The notes: generated by a model from the letters alone, not told the origin. Positions 32,227 to 44,694 are shown, counted from the first letter of the stretch. The stretch: DNA of 64,000 bases from Manihot esculenta (GCF_001659605.2 NC_035171.2:2982325-3046324), one strand, 5' to 3'. Made by a program: numbers and translations.

Positions 32227-32884
32227 ACTTCCTCATTTTCCACGATAAATTTGAATTTTTTAAAATTTGATTCTACTCAATTCATTTATATTCTTAAAAT
32301 AAAAAAAAATAATTATTAATTTAAAACAAAGAAATTAAATAATTAAAATATATTTTAATTTTAATATAATCCAATAATTTTGATATTATATATTTTGATA
32401 TAATCTTATAATTAAATATAATATTATATATTTGAAAGAATTTTAATTATTTTAAAGATAATTAATAAAAAAATTAAATATATCGACTTTTCATTTGACA
32501 AAATTAAAATATAGAAGCTAAATTACTGACATTTTAAAATAAAAAGATATATGAGTTAATTTTAACATATTTTAAAAAATAATTTAATCATTAAAAACAA
32601 TTATCAAATTAAATTTATATCTATAATAAAAATAAAAACACAGAATTTATAAAGGTGCCTCTTTTATATTATTTACAAAATTAATGCTTATAACAAAATT
32701 AAATTAATTTACGTTATTTAAATGAATTAAAGATGAACTTATTATGATATAAATAAAAACATTTAGGTAAGGTATACTTTAAGAGTTTTCAATAATTTAT
32801 ATTAGTGTTATCAATGGCTGTAGCAATAATAAAATTTAAATGGGGAGAATAAGAAAATTATTAAATAACTTTAATACATATAAA
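32227..32884. other. AT-rich DNA with partial block P copy
   Basis: Low-complexity AT-rich sequence. 32708-32815 repeats the first part of block P. No gene. Confidence 0.6.
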
Positions 32885-33300
32885 AATTATAAAAAATTAT
32901 TTAAAGTACATAATTTATTTAAAATAAATTTAGAGAGTTGCAACATATATTTATGAGAATTATATAATACCATATGAGATATTTTTGTCACTTTTTATGT
33001 TTTTAATAATTTTTTTTGGTTATGAAGGAGATTAAACAAGAAACTCAGGTCGAGCACCACCGGGTCTGGGTGAAACCCATTTTGTCTCTCATCAAGACCC
33101 CACTCATGCCGTGGGAGGAACAGCCAGAACGCAGGAACGCCCGGAGAAAGATCTCGTCCAGTGAGTAAGCCGGACGGTCAGCACAACAATTTGCTTCTCT
33201 GCAAATATGTTGTACAATGATGTTGCAACCTGGTCTTTGTATGCTCTGAATAGCAGAAACAATGTCTTTGTACTCTATTGGGACTAAAACCCTTCTCGGT
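32885..33300. repeat. Local repeat block Q, copy 2
   Basis: Parallels 27105-27520, sharing TTTAGAGAGTTGCAACATAT, GGTCGAGCACCACCGGGTCT and more. Shows that the two loci arose by segmental duplication. Confidence 0.8.
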
Positions 33301-33540
33301 AACCAAATCCACTACTTCTCTACAGTCAAATTCCACAGTCAAGTTTGAGTTTGAGATACCCAGCTTATGGGCTAACGAGATTCCCTCTCGTACAGGTAAA
33401 GTGATGTATAGGTCAATTTCATTGAAAAACTTGTCTGCATCTTCAATTTCAGCACAACTTATCTCGCAAGTTTGTTTGTTTCTTCCTTTTCCAACAATAG
33501 TTTTAGAAAAAATGCTGTTGTCCATTACATAACATAACAT
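33037..33540 (-). pseudogene. RNase H-like (RVT_3) fragment, copy 2
   Basis: The fuller copy of the RNase H-like relic. The minus strand opens with NKQTCEISCAEIEDADKFF, then EGISLAHKLGISN and LTVEFDCREVVDLV, which is the middle of the RVT_3 fold (the FDCREVV Asp corresponds to a catalytic position). A frameshift near 33290 separates this from the IIVQHICREANCCAD tail. Its left side is the same sequence as 27259-27531. No reverse transcriptase or endonuclease of a LINE accompanies it. Confidence 0.65.
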
Positions 33541-33544
33541 CTAG

Positions 33545-34606
33545 AGGGCTAATGGGTCGTCTTGTTGTCCATCCACACCAACAATCAGTTATGCAATGCA
33601 GCATATTCGTAAAATCTAATGCAAACAACCTATTACATGTACATGATGCGTGAACATGCTTAAAACATTTGATTTCTTGAAATAAAATATTAGTTTAGTT
33701 CTACTCACCTCTGACTGACGCTTGACTAACTCTGAAGCAGCTAACTCACTGCCGGCCTCTAGAGTCTCTCTGGTCCAATCCTACACAGGTGGACTTAAAT
33801 GAGAGACCAAACAAGCACTAACAAGACTCTAAACAACTCCCCAAAACCCATTAAAACCTCACAAAACAAGCATATAAAACACCCAAGGAAGGGCTAGACA
33901 GGGGACTTTCAGCGACAGGTTCGACGGCCGAAGGTCCCTTCCAGATCCGAAAGTCAGACACTTTCGGGGGCAGGTTCGGCGGCCGAAACTCTCTCCAGAG
34001 CCGAAAGTTCAACTTTCGGGAGTGAGTTTAGGCGGCCTAAAACTGCCTCCACAGGCAGGTTCGGCTGCCGAATCTGGATTCTCCAGAATGGCAGAACCCG
34101 ATTCGCCTCACTCATCTAGCCTCCCAAAACCCTCCAAACTCATGCTCAAAACTCAAAAGCATGCATAAACACATTTCCAAGCATATAGGGGCTTAAAACT
34201 AGCCTATACCCCTACAAACATCAGCATAGCATCACATTTATCATAGACCTAACATAAACCCTAACATTTTAGATCTACTCTAAATATGCATTAATAACTC
34301 TTTAACCCTTCTTAAAACTCATTTAAAACATCATAAAAGATGAGGATCTACACTTACCTCTTGAAGATCGAGAGGAGATGTGATCCAAACTCAGAGATGA
34401 GGAGAAAAGGGTCTCCGGAGGTCTCCAAACCTCAAAACTTTGATCTTGACTTGAAATCTTCAAAAACAAGTTAAAACTCATAAAGATCTTGGAGAAAAAC
34501 ATAAAATCAAGCAAAACAACCATGGAAGGGCAAAAACTGACCTATACCCGAAAATAAAGGAAAAACTCGTCTATTTTCGGACAGGGGGCCTTTTATAGAT
34601 GGCTGG
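33545..34606 (-). mobile_element. Truncated old Tekay LTR (outermost layer of the nest)
   Basis: Resembles the E4 LTR from about its 840th base (TATGCAATGCAGCATATTCG, then the CTCACCTCTG block, GGCCGAA-type palindromes, ACTTACCTCTTGAAGATCGAG and TTTTATAGATGGCTGG). The palindromes are partly decayed. The left side is missing and the right side is cut at 34606 by E2. The expected target copy GCTGG is at 34602-34606. Confidence 0.8.
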
Positions 34607-34871
34607 TGTAATACCCGGCTGGAGTCCGGCATCGGCATTCTACTTTCCGGTGGAGTCCGGGATGTCGGAAGTCTCTAGAAGGGTTCAATTTATGTTTTTC
34701 TAACATGTTTTGGTATGTTTCATCGTTTTAAAGCATAAGGAACTGAGTTTTTGAGTGAAATGAACCAAGGCAGAAAAGTCAGGTTCGACCGCCGAAGTTG
34801 AGGTTCGGCCGCCGAACATGCATGGCTTTTGGTTTCACGTGTGGCCGCCGAAGGTGGTCTGGCCAGCCACC

Positions 34872-34878
34872 TATAAAT
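34872..34878 (+). promoter_or_regulatory. TATA box, E2 5' LTR
   Basis: TATAAAT within CCACCTATAAATGGCC. Equivalent to 42329-42335 in the right LTR. Confidence 0.75.
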
Positions 34879-35399
34879 GGCCCTCAGTCGGTTGAAAGGA
34901 TAAACATCACCGTTTTCTTTCACTTTCTGAGGTGAGACCCTGTCCTTTGTGAGTATTTCTTCATGTTTTTATTAAATCATGCAAAGAGTTGATTAGTTTT
35001 TATGTTATTTTGAAGGTTTTAAGCTAAATACTCAAAGTTGTGAAGTTTGGAGAGTTTGAAGGAGAGTTGCTCCAAAACTCCACGTTAGGATCGTTCAGCT
35101 TCTTGGTTTCAAGAGGTAAGTGAAGATCCTGAGCTTATTTTCATGATTGATGAAAGATTTTTGAGGTTTTGGGGGAGAGTTGCATGAATAGGGTTAAAGG
35201 AGAGTTTTTGGTGATTTTTGTGAGAAAAGCTTGTTTATGTGTTATGTGTTTGTGTTGTTGGGGTTTTTAGGTAGTTGTTGACCCCTTTGAGCATATACAT
35301 GAGTGTATGCAAGTTGAGGAAGTGAGGTGTTTGAGTTGGAGAGAGTTTTGGTGCTTTTGGCGAGAGGCAGAGCAAGTTTCTGCCTTGCGGATGAACTCA

Positions 35400-35680
35400 G
35401 GTTTGGCCGCCGAAGGTACATTCGGCCGCCGAACCCATGAGGAGGTGGCTTCGGCTGCCCAAGCTTGCCCCCGAGCTTTTGGACTTTCAGCTCTGGAGGG
35501 GAGTTCGGCCGCCGAAGGTGCCGCCGAAGGTTAGAGACTTTTATCTCTAGAGTGCCTTTCAGCCTCCGAAACTTGCCCCCGAAAGGGTTCGGCAGCCGAA
35601 AGTGGAAGTTCGGCCGCCGAAGGTGCTTGAGTTTCGTCTCTGGAGAGGACTTTCTGCCGCTGAACCTGCCGCCGAAAGTA
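35400..35680 (+). repeat. GGCCGAA palindrome cluster, E2 5' LTR
   Basis: Repeated TTCGGCCGCCGAA-type sites downstream of TATA. Includes a CCGCCGAAGGTG duplication missing from the right LTR. A smaller cluster (34783-34852) lies upstream of TATA. Confidence 0.82.
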
Positions 35681-36065
35681 TCCTGTCCAGCTTTCCTTTG
35701 CATGCTTTGCATGGATGTTAGAGTGAGTTTAAGGGGATTCTTGGGGAGTGTCATAGAGTTGTTCATAAGCTAGTTTAGTCCCTCATTTGCGTCTATCTGT
35801 ATAGGTACAGACCAGAGGAACCAGAGAGAGCAGCAGTGAGTACTGCTCCAGAGTTTGTCAGAGCCTGCAGAGTCGGTCCAGATAGCCAGAGGTGAGTGGA
35901 ATAAACTTACAGCTTTTAAGTAAATGAAGAAATAAACAGCTTTTAGCATAACTTCATGCATCATGACTATACAGTAGGTTGTTTGCATTAGCATTCACGA
36001 ATATGTTGCATCGCATAGTTATTTGTTGATGTGGGTGAATGCTGAATGATCCAATAGTCTCTGAG

Positions 36066-36255
36066 AGAAGTCCAGGAGCCTTTGACTACGCCCTGGCACA
36101 GAGAAGTCCAGGAGCCTTTGACTACGCCCTGGCAGGTATATAGTAAAGTCCAGGAGCCTTTGACTACGCCCTGGCAATGGTAAGTACAGAGGTGTTAGAC
36201 ACACATATACATATATTACAGGAAGACCAGGTGCTCGATTCTACGCCCTGGCACA
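36066..36255 (+). repeat. CCAGG...CCTGG hairpin units, E2 5' LTR
   Basis: Three near-identical units (GTCCAGGAGCCTTTGACTAC then GCCCTGGCA) at about 36069, 36105 and 36148, and a diverged fourth at 36223 (GACCAGGTGCTCGATTCTAC). Stems CCAGG/CCTGG are kept. Confidence 0.85.
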
Positions 36256-36854
36256 GAGTTACCGGGACTATGTGGTGACAGGTTTACCCTTGATGTGGAT
36301 TGTCTGTGAGATGGTGCATTCCATGAGATCATATTTTAATGAGATGTTTTACTGTTCTACTCACTGGGCTATAGAGCTCATCCCACTCCCTTAACCCCAG
36401 TTTTGCAGGTTCAGTGTACAGTATACAGAGGAGATCCACAGAGTACAGAAAGAGTAAAGAGATTTGTAATAGTTTAGAGTGGACATGTAATATTAAAGAG
36501 ATGTGTTTAAAGTTAGAAATGTGCTTGACTTAGTAATGTTTGATATGTACATGATCTGTATGTGTATATATGTTTTATTGTATGTGAAAAACCAGGCTTA
36601 ACAGGTATGAGTTAACCCATCTAGAGCAAACTCTAGTTAGGGGTACAAAGTACAGAGTACAGAGTACAGAGATAGTGCATGCACAGGTTAAGCCTTGGTG
36701 CAGAAAAGAGTTTTTATTTTCACAGAAAATGTATGATCATGTATGAGTTTTACAGGTACACAGAGAGTATAGCAGGCTTGCTACGGGTTCTGGCGGCCTT
36801 AAGCCGACCTGAGTCCTAGCGCTGGTGACGGTCCATTTTGGGGTCGTTACAGAT

Positions 36855-36868
36855 TGGTATCAGAGCCC
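36855..36868 (+). other. E2 primer binding site (tRNA-Met type)
   Basis: TGGTATCAGAGCCC, three bases after the LTR end. Confidence 0.9.
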
Positions 36869-37061
36869 TAGGTTCATATGATCGGACTGATAGTGAGAGT
36901 GTCGGGCTCATAGAGGTTAACAGTGGTCAAGCACAATAGGAAATCATGTCCACTAGGATAGGGTATTGAGTCCTATCTGTTTAATGCCATGAGTTATGCA
37001 TGTGCCTGTGATGTTTATGTGCTAAAGTGCTATCTTCTGTGTTGTTTTCCAGAGAGTAAAG

Positions 37062-40000
37062 ATGAGAGGAACTCGTCGATCAGCTCGATTGACTGGAGTC
37101 CCACCAGATAGTGCGAGACTAGCTGCTCGTCCTCCTGCATTGCCGAGGGCAAGGTCTCAGAGATCTAGCAGGGAAGGTACGTCAATAGACCCTAGAAGGT
37201 CTGTAGACGAGAGTAGAAGAGGTACAGCGAGAGGAGAAAGATCAGAGGAAAGGAGGGAGGCTATGGAGATTGACCAGTCTAGAGATGACAGCATGGGTAT
37301 AGGCAGATTTGAGGAAGGTATGGGAGAGTCGCAGGGAGGAGCTCAAGCCTCAGGTTTTGGCTATCCAGCCTTTCTGCAGGACCCAGAGTATCCGATGGGA
37401 GGTATGTCGGAGTACTCTAGTTTTGTTCCATAACCTCCTTATATGCCATATATGCCTTATCCTCCTTATTACCCACCATATCCTATGTATCCACCTTCCC
37501 CTACTCACCTAAGTGCAGCACACCCAGAGCTAACTGAACCAGTACCTCCACCACCACAACCAGAACCAGTAGCTCCTGTTGTCCAAAGACAGCAACCTAG
37601 CTCATTTGGAGGTAAGGTGCAAATGACGAAGTACCTGAAATTAGATGCTCCTAAATATAACACGGGAGATGATCCATTTGAATACCTCAGATCAGTTAGG
37701 ATGATAACCAGTGAATTGGGAGCTGATGATAGTAGAGCCATTGAGATGGCGGGGTTCACATTAAAATGCAAGAAGGCCAGAGAATGGTTCAAAAATTATG
37801 TGGAACCCAGGATGGACAGTATGTCGTGGGGAGAGTTCGCTAATGAATTTGCAGGGTGGGCTTTTCCTGATAGCTCCAGGGAGATGAAAGTAATAGAGTT
37901 TGAACAGTTACGACAGATAGATGAAATGAGTGTTGATGACTTCACAGATAAGTTCCTGGATTTGCTTCAGTATGTGGCTCAAGCCTATGATACTAATCAG
38001 AAGAAGGCAAGGAGATATACTATGAGACTGCATCCTAGGTATTCTTCCTTGATTCTTCCAGCAGAAAAGGAGAGTTTTCACTCTATAGTGGACGCAGCCA
38101 AGAAAATGGAAGCAAGTGCCAATATTCAGAAACAGTCAAAGGCACAGGCTTCGGGTTCTAAGGCCCCCAGTTCAGGCACTTCAGGCAGCAAGAGATGGGA
38201 TAGAGCAAAAGGAACAAAGAGTAAGTTCTGGAATAAAGTCAAGTCAGGTCTGGGAATCGGTAGTGGCTCAAGCTCTGGCACAGCTCCAGTATGTAGAAGA
38301 TGTGGAAGACCACATGGAGGAGCTTGTCGGTTAGGATCTACAGCTTGCTTTAGATGTGGACAAGAAGGGCATATTGCTCGGGATTGTCCTCATGTGACTT
38401 TTGCACCATCCCAGCAGATGAGTTCAGGCAGTGTGGTACAGCCAGTAGCTCCAGTCATGCCTCAGAGTAGTGGCAGAGGTAGAGGGAGAGGGGCAACCTC
38501 TACTTCAGCAGCAGGTTCCCGAGGTGGAAATCCGGTAGCCCCAGCACGGATTTTCACTGTGACACAGGAGGAGGCTAACACATCAAACACAGTGGTGTCA
38601 GGTAATCTCATCATTGGGTGTTCAGATGTGTATGCTTTGATGGACCCCGGTGCTTCTCATTCCTTTATTGCTTCGAGAGCCATAGAGAGATTGGGTTTGA
38701 TCAGTTCTGAGTTAGAGTATCCTCTCTGGGTCAGTGGACCTAAGTGTGACCCATCAGTGGCAGTGTCAGTCTGTCGTTTCAGTCCAGTGTTCATAGAGGG
38801 TAGATGCCTTCCAGCTGACCTTGTGGTTCTAGACTTGACAGATTTTGATGTCATTCTAGGGATGGATTGGCTATCTGCATATAGTGCTACTTTGGACTGT
38901 AGAGAGAAGCTAGTTAGTCTCAGAGACCAGGATGGGTCAGAGTGTGTCTTTAGAGGAGACAGGAGAGGTACACCCAGAGGTTTGATTTCAGCCCTTCAGG
39001 CTCGTCGTTTGCTTAGGAGGGGTTGTCAGGGGTTTCTAGCTCATGTGAGAGAGCTAGACAGTCAGGTTAGGGAACCAGCCACAGTACCAGTAGTCTGAGA
39101 GTTTCTCGATGTTTTTCCAGACGAACTTCCAAGACTACCACCTGGTAGGGAGATAGAGTTTGAAATAGAATTGCTGCCTGATACCAAACCTATCTCTATT
39201 CCTCCCTACAGGATGGCGCCAGCAGAGTTAAAAGAGTTAAAAGAGCAGTTGCAGGACTTGGTAGATAAGGGTTTCATCCGCCCTAGTACCTCACCTTGGG
39301 GTGCTCCAGTGCTCTTTGTCAGAAAGAAGGATGGATCCCTCAGACTTTGTATCGACTATAGACAGTTGAACAAGGTCACTACCAAGAATAGGTATCCTCT
39401 ACCTAGGATTGATGATCTATTTGACCAGCTAGCTGGAGCGGGTTGTTTCTCTAAAATAGATATGAGATCCGGGTATCCTCAGTTGAGAGTTAGAGAGGCA
39501 GATGTGCCAAAGACAGCTTTCAGGACTAGATATGGGCATTATGAGTTCTTAGTGATGCCGTTCGGGTTGACTAACGCCCCTGCAGCATTCATGGATCTCA
39601 TGAACAGAGTTTTCAGTGAGTTTCTGGATCACTTTGTCATTGTTTTCATCGATGATATTTTAGTGTATTCCAGAGATGCAGAGGAGCATGCCCAGCATCT
39701 GAGGATAGTTCTGCAGACACTGAGAGAGCATGGTTTGTATGCCAAGTTCTCGAAGTGTGAGTTTTGGTTGAGTAGCATTTCCTTCTTGGGACATGTGGTA
39801 TCAACAGAGAGTATTGAGGTAGATCCCAAGAAGATAGAGGCTATAGCTAACTGGCCCAGACCCACTACAGTGACTGAGATTAAAAGCTTTCTGGGACTGG
39901 CAGGTTACTACAGGAGGTTCGTTCAGGACTTCTCAAAGATAGCTGCTCCTATGACCAAACTGACTCAGACGAACCAGAAGTTTGTCTGGTCAGATCAGTG

Positions 40001-41985
40001 TGAAGAGAGCTTTGAGGAGCTCAAGAGGAGATTGACAAAAGCACCAGTGTTAGCTCTGCCTGTCAGTAATGAGGATTTCACAGTGTTCTGTGATGCATCT
40101 CGAGTGGGATTGGGCTGTGTTTTGATGCAGCAGGATAGGGTGATAGCTTATGCTTCGAGACAGTTGAAGAAGCACGAGTTGAATTACCCTACCCATGACC
40201 TAGAGATGGCAGCAGTTATTTTTGCACTCAAGATGTGGCGGCATTACCTCTATGGGTTTAAATGCGAGATCTTCACCGATCACAAGAGTTTACAGTACAT
40301 CTTGAGTCAGAGAGAGCTGAATTTGAGGCAGAAACGATGGGTAGAATTGCTCAATGATTATGATTGTAAGATCCAGTATCATCCGGGTAAGGCGAATGTT
40401 GTGGCAGACGCCCTAAGCCGGAAGTCACTAGGCAGTTTATCCCATATAGCAGTAGAGCGGAGACCAGTCGTGATGGAGCTTTACAAGCTCTTCGCAGAGG
40501 GGTTACAGCTAGAGTTGTCTGGTACAGGTGCGTTGATAGCATAGATGAGAGTGACACCTGTGTTTCTGGAGCAGATAGCTCAGAAACAGCACGAGGACCC
40601 AGAGTTGATGAAAATTGCCAGGACTGTTCAGTCAGGCAACAGTGCAGAGTTCAGATTTGACAGCAAAGGGATCCTTCGCTATGGGAGTCGACTTTGTGTA
40701 CCAGATAGAAGTAGTGTGAAGGAAGACATTATAAGGGAAGCTCATAATGCAAGGTATAGTGTTCACCCAGGAGCCACCAAGATGTATCAGGATCTAAAGA
40801 GGGTATATTGGTGGCCAGCCATGAAGAAAGAAGTGGCGCAGTTTGTAACAGCCTGTGAGGGTTGCCAGAGGGTGAAACTAGAGCATCAGAAACCAGCTGG
40901 AATGCTTAACCCACTGCCAATTCCAGAGTGGAAATGGGAGAACATAGCTATGGATTTTGTCGTGGGTTTACCAGCAGCGTCCAACAGGATAGACTCTATA
41001 AGGGTGATTGTGGACAGACTCATGAAATCTGCTCATTTCATTCCAGTTTGGAGTAACTATTCTGTGGATAAGTTGGCATAGGTTTATCTGGATGAGATAG
41101 TGAGATTACATGGAGTTCCAGTGTCTATAGTCTCAGACAAGACCTCAGTTTACCTCCAGATTTTGGCGAAGTCTGCAGAGTGCGATGGGCACGAGATTGG
41201 AGTTTAGCACTGCTTTCCACCCACAGACTGATGGACAGTCAGAGAGGACCATCCAGACCATAGAGGATATGCTTCGACTGTGTGTGTTAGACTTTGGCGG
41301 TTCTTGGAGGCAGCATTTACCTTTGGTGGAGTTTGCCTACAATAACAGCCATCATGCTAGCATAGGGATGGCTCCTTATGAAGCTTTGTATGGGAGGAAG
41401 TGCAGATCCCCTGTTTGCTGGGAAGAGGTCGGAGAGAAGGCTCTTGCAGGGCCAGAGTTAGTAGAGATTACCAGTAGAGTGGTGCCCATGATTAGAGAGA
41501 GAATCAGAACAGCTCAGAATAGACAGAAAAGTTATGCAGACATTCGCAGAAAGCAGTTAGAATTCCAGGAAGGTAATTGGGTATTGCTAAAGGTGTCTCC
41601 AATGAAAGGAGTGGTTTGTTTTGGAAAGAAGGGTAAGTTAGCCCCACGATACATTGGATCCTTTGAGATTTTGCAGAGGATCGGAAATGTGTCATATAAG
41701 CTGGATTTACCTGTTTCTATGGCGAGAATTCACCCGGTATTTCATGTTTCTATGCTCCGGCAGTTTGTGTCAGATCGGAGTCAGGTTCTGAGTGAGCCTG
41801 AGGTGGAGATTCTTACAGATCTCACCTATATAGAGCAGCCAGTACGGATTCTAGACACACAGATCAGACAGCTAAGGAACAAGGAGATTCCGATGGTGAA
41901 AGTCCTATGGAACCACCTTAATCTAAAAGAATGTACCTGGGAGATGCGAGAGTCTATGCTTCAGCAGTATCCATATTTGTTTTGA
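37062..41985 (+). pseudogene. E2 gag-pol polyprotein gene with several stops
   Basis: Starts [12 protein letters not shown]. The gag capsid ([19 protein letters not shown]) and two zinc-knuckle-like boxes (CRRCGRPHGGAC and CFRCGQEGHIARDC, about 38290-38390) are complete. Protease DPGASHSFI is at about 38643. RT runs from 39207 with [10 protein letters not shown] at about 39640, RNase H has [10 protein letters not shown] at about 40085, and integrase carries HPGATK...CEGCQRVK (40765-40875) and the [12 protein letters not shown] region (41210). The tail ends in a chromodomain-like [16 protein letters not shown]. Breaks: TAA 37431, TGA 39096, TAG 40542, TAG 41080 and a frameshift near 41140. Each stop is one C-to-T change from the codon in its relatives. 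The enzyme would act in cytoplasmic particles and the nucleus; this copy cannot make it whole. Confidence 0.93.
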
Positions 41986-42050
41986 GGTTAGTTTCCTCCT
42001 TTTTATGTCTTCGTTGTTTGTTTTCGGAACATTTGAGGACGAATGTTCTT

Positions 42051-42063
42051 AAGGGGGGGAGAA
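42051..42063 (+). other. E2 polypurine tract
   Basis: AAGGGGGGGAGAA directly before the right LTR. Confidence 0.88.
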
Positions 42064-43249
42064 TGTAATACCCGGCTGGAGTCCGGCATCGGCATTCTAC
42101 TTTCCGGTGGAGTCCGGGATGTCGGAAGTGTCTAGAAGGGTTCAATTTATGTTTTTCTAACATGTTTTGGTATGTTTCATCGTTTTAAAGCATAAGGAAC
42201 TGAGTTTTTGAGTGAAATGAACCAAGGCAGAAAAGCCAGGTTCGGCCGCCGAAGTTGAGGTTCGGCCGTCGAACATGCATGGCTTTCGGTTTCACGTGTG
42301 GCCACCGAAGGTGGTCTGGCCAGCCACCTATAAATGGCCCTCAGTCGGTTGAAAGGATAAACATCACCATTTTCTTTCACTTTCTGAGGTGAGACCCTGT
42401 CCTTTGTGAGTATTTCTTCATGTTTTTATTAAATCATGCAAAGAGTTGATTAGTTTTTATGTTATTTTGAAGGTTTTAAGCTAAATACTCAAAGTTGTGA
42501 AGTTTGGAGTGATTAAAGGAGAGTTGCTCCAAAACTCCACGTTAGGATCGTTCAGCTTCTTGGTTTCAAGAGGTAAGTGAAGATCCTGAGCTTATTTTCA
42601 TGATTGATGAAAGATTTTTGAGGTTTTGGGGGAGAGTTGCATGAATAGGGTTAGAGGAGAGTTTTTGGTGATTTTTGTGAGAAAAGCTTGTTTATGTGTT
42701 ATGTGTTTGTGTTGTTGGGGTTTTTAGGTAGTTGTTGACCCCTTTGAGCATATACATGAGTGTATGCAAGTTGAGGAAGTGAGGTGTTTGAGTTGGAGAG
42801 AGTTTTGGTGCTTTTGGCGAGAGGCAGAGCAAGTTTCTGCCTTGCGGATGAACTCAGGTTCGGCCGCCGAAGGTACATTCGGCCGCCGAACCCATGAGGA
42901 GGTGGCTTCGGCTGCCCAAGCTTGCCCCCGAGCTTTTGGACTTTCGGCTCTGGAGGGGAGTTCGGCCGCCGAAGGTTAGAGACTTTCGTCTCTGGAGTGC
43001 CTTTCAGCCTCCGAAACTTGCCCCCGAAAGGGTTCGGCAGCCGAAAGTGGAAGTTCGGCCACCGAAGGTGCTTGAGTTTCGTCTCTGGAGAGGACTTTCT
43101 GCCGCCGAACCTGCCACCGAAAGTATCCTGTCCAGCTTTCCTTTGCATGCTTTGCATGGATGTTAGAGTGAGTTTAAGGGGATTCTTGGGGAGTGTCATA
43201 GAGTTGTTCATAAGCTAGTTTGGTCCCTCATTTGCGTCTATCTGTATAA
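42064..43249 (+). repeat. E2 3' LTR, left part
   Basis: Matches 34607-35806, then stops after TCTGTATA where E3 begins. The rest should lie beyond the right end of E3, outside the window. Confidence 0.9.
42855..43125 (+). repeat. GGCCGAA palindrome cluster, E2 3' LTR
   Basis: Counterpart of 35400-35680. Lacks 12 bp of the duplicated CCGCCGAAGGTG. Confidence 0.82.
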
Positions 43250-43422
43250 TGTAATACCCGGCTAGACTCCGGTATCGGAATTTCTACCGTCCGTTGGAAT
43301 CTCGGATGTCGGAGACCTCTAGAAGGGTAAAACCATGTTTTCATGAAATGATTTAATGTTTTGATGATTTTAAGTAAAGAGAAAATGGGTTTTTGCATGA
43401 AAACAACCTTAGAGTAAAACCC

Positions 43423-43567
43423 AGGTTCGGCCGCCGAATCTCAAGTTCGGCCGCCGAACATGTATGCATTTCGGGTGAGCCTTAGGCCCCCGAAGGCATA
43501 AGTGAGGGGAGTCCAGGTTCGGCCGCCGAACATGGCATGCATGCGGAGGCACATTCGGCCCCCGAAC
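43423..43567 (+). repeat. GGCCGAA palindrome cluster, E3 LTR, upstream of TATA
   Basis: TTCGGCCGCCGAA sites immediately upstream of TATAAAA. Confidence 0.85.
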
Positions 43568-43584
43568 GTGGCCTGGCCAACCAC

Positions 43585-43591
43585 TATAAAA
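43585..43591 (+). promoter_or_regulatory. TATA box, E3 5' LTR
   Basis: TATAAAA within CCACTATAAAAGGGTCCC. Confidence 0.78.
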
Positions 43592-44106
43592 GGGTCCCTT
43601 AGCCGAAAACGGGTGAGTTTTTCCCCATTTTCGGCCAAGGTGAGCTCTCCGCCGTCCCTCACCGATCTTTGATGTTTTTCCTCAAGATCTTTCAAGTTTT
43701 TCATGTGTTTTAACTTTGTTTTGAAGATTTGAGCTTTTGAGCAAAGTTTTGGAGCTTGGAGGTCCAAGAATCCAATCTCTCCCACCTTCGAGTTTTAGGT
43801 CGTCTCTCTCTCGATCTTCAAGAGGTAAGAGCCGATCTTAAGCTCATTGTATGTTTTAAATAAGTTTTATGCAAGATCTATGGGGTAGAAATGCATGTGT
43901 AAGTTTTTAGTGAGTTATGGATGATTTTTGAGTTTATGGACAATGTGACTTGCATATGCTTGTGTATGTGTGTTGTAGTTGGGGTTTGAGTTAGTTTATG
44001 ACCCCTAGGAGCTTGTGTGCATGTTTTGATTGAGCTAAATGCATGATGGTATGAGTTTGAGGCGTTTTGTGCATGTTTGAACCAAGTTTCTGCCCTTTGG
44101 GAGAAA

Positions 44107-44300
44107 CCAGGTTCGGCAGCCGAAGGGACTTTCGGCCGCCGAACCCTCTTGTGGAAGCAGCCTTCGGCTGCCAAAGCTTGCCCCCGAAAGAGGACTTTCG
44201 CCTCTGTCTGGGAGTTTCGGTCGCCGAAAGTGCCGCCGAACCTGCCTGACTTTCGGCTCTGGAGGGACTTTCGGCCGCCGAACCTGCCGCCGAAAGTGCC
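44107..44300 (+). repeat. GGCCGAA palindrome cluster, E3 LTR, downstream of TATA
   Basis: Six or so sites alternating with GACTTTCG(G/C)CTCTG spacers. Confidence 0.85.
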
Positions 44301-44694
44301 CTGTCCAGCCTTCCTTTGCATGTTCTTGCATGGATGTTTTGAGATGTTTTAGGGGGTTTTTGGGAGATGTTTTTAGAGTTATGTTCTAGTTGTTTGGTCC
44401 CTCACTTGAGTCCACCTGTGTAGGTTCGGACCCGAGGAACCGAGGAACTCAGCAGTAAGTCGGCTGCTTCAGTCAGTGTCAGAGCTAGCCAGAGGTGAGT
44501 GGAATAACTCTTATGCTTTTAAATAAATAAATCAGTTTTGAGCATGTTCATGCATCAAGGATGCCATGTGATATTTTAGGCTGTTTGCATTAGAAATCAC
44601 GAATATGTTGCATTGCATAAAATGTTGTTGATGTGGATGAATGTTGAATGATCCATTAGCCCTCATATGTTATGACATGATGATATGATATGGA

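Larger units (their letters stand above)
34607..36851 (+). repeat. E2 5' LTR
   Basis: 2245 bp, TGTAATACCCGG...GGGTCGTTACA. Contains TATA, two palindrome clusters and four hairpin units. Confidence 0.92.
34607..43249 (+). mobile_element. E2: Tekay-type Ty3/gypsy element, right LTR interrupted
   Basis: Plus-strand element inserted in an older LTR. Left LTR 34607-36851, primer site 36855-36868, gag-pol 37062-41985, polypurine tract 42051-42063, right LTR from 42064 and cut at 43249 by E3. By eye the shared LTR part differs at about 20 places plus a 12-bp indel in ~1.2 kb, so it is older than E1 and E4. Confidence 0.9.

Noticed and set aside
36066..36255. CRISPR-like array
   Set aside because: Regular short repeats, but they are tandem hairpin units inside a plant LTR, with no spacers of uniform length and no cas genes.
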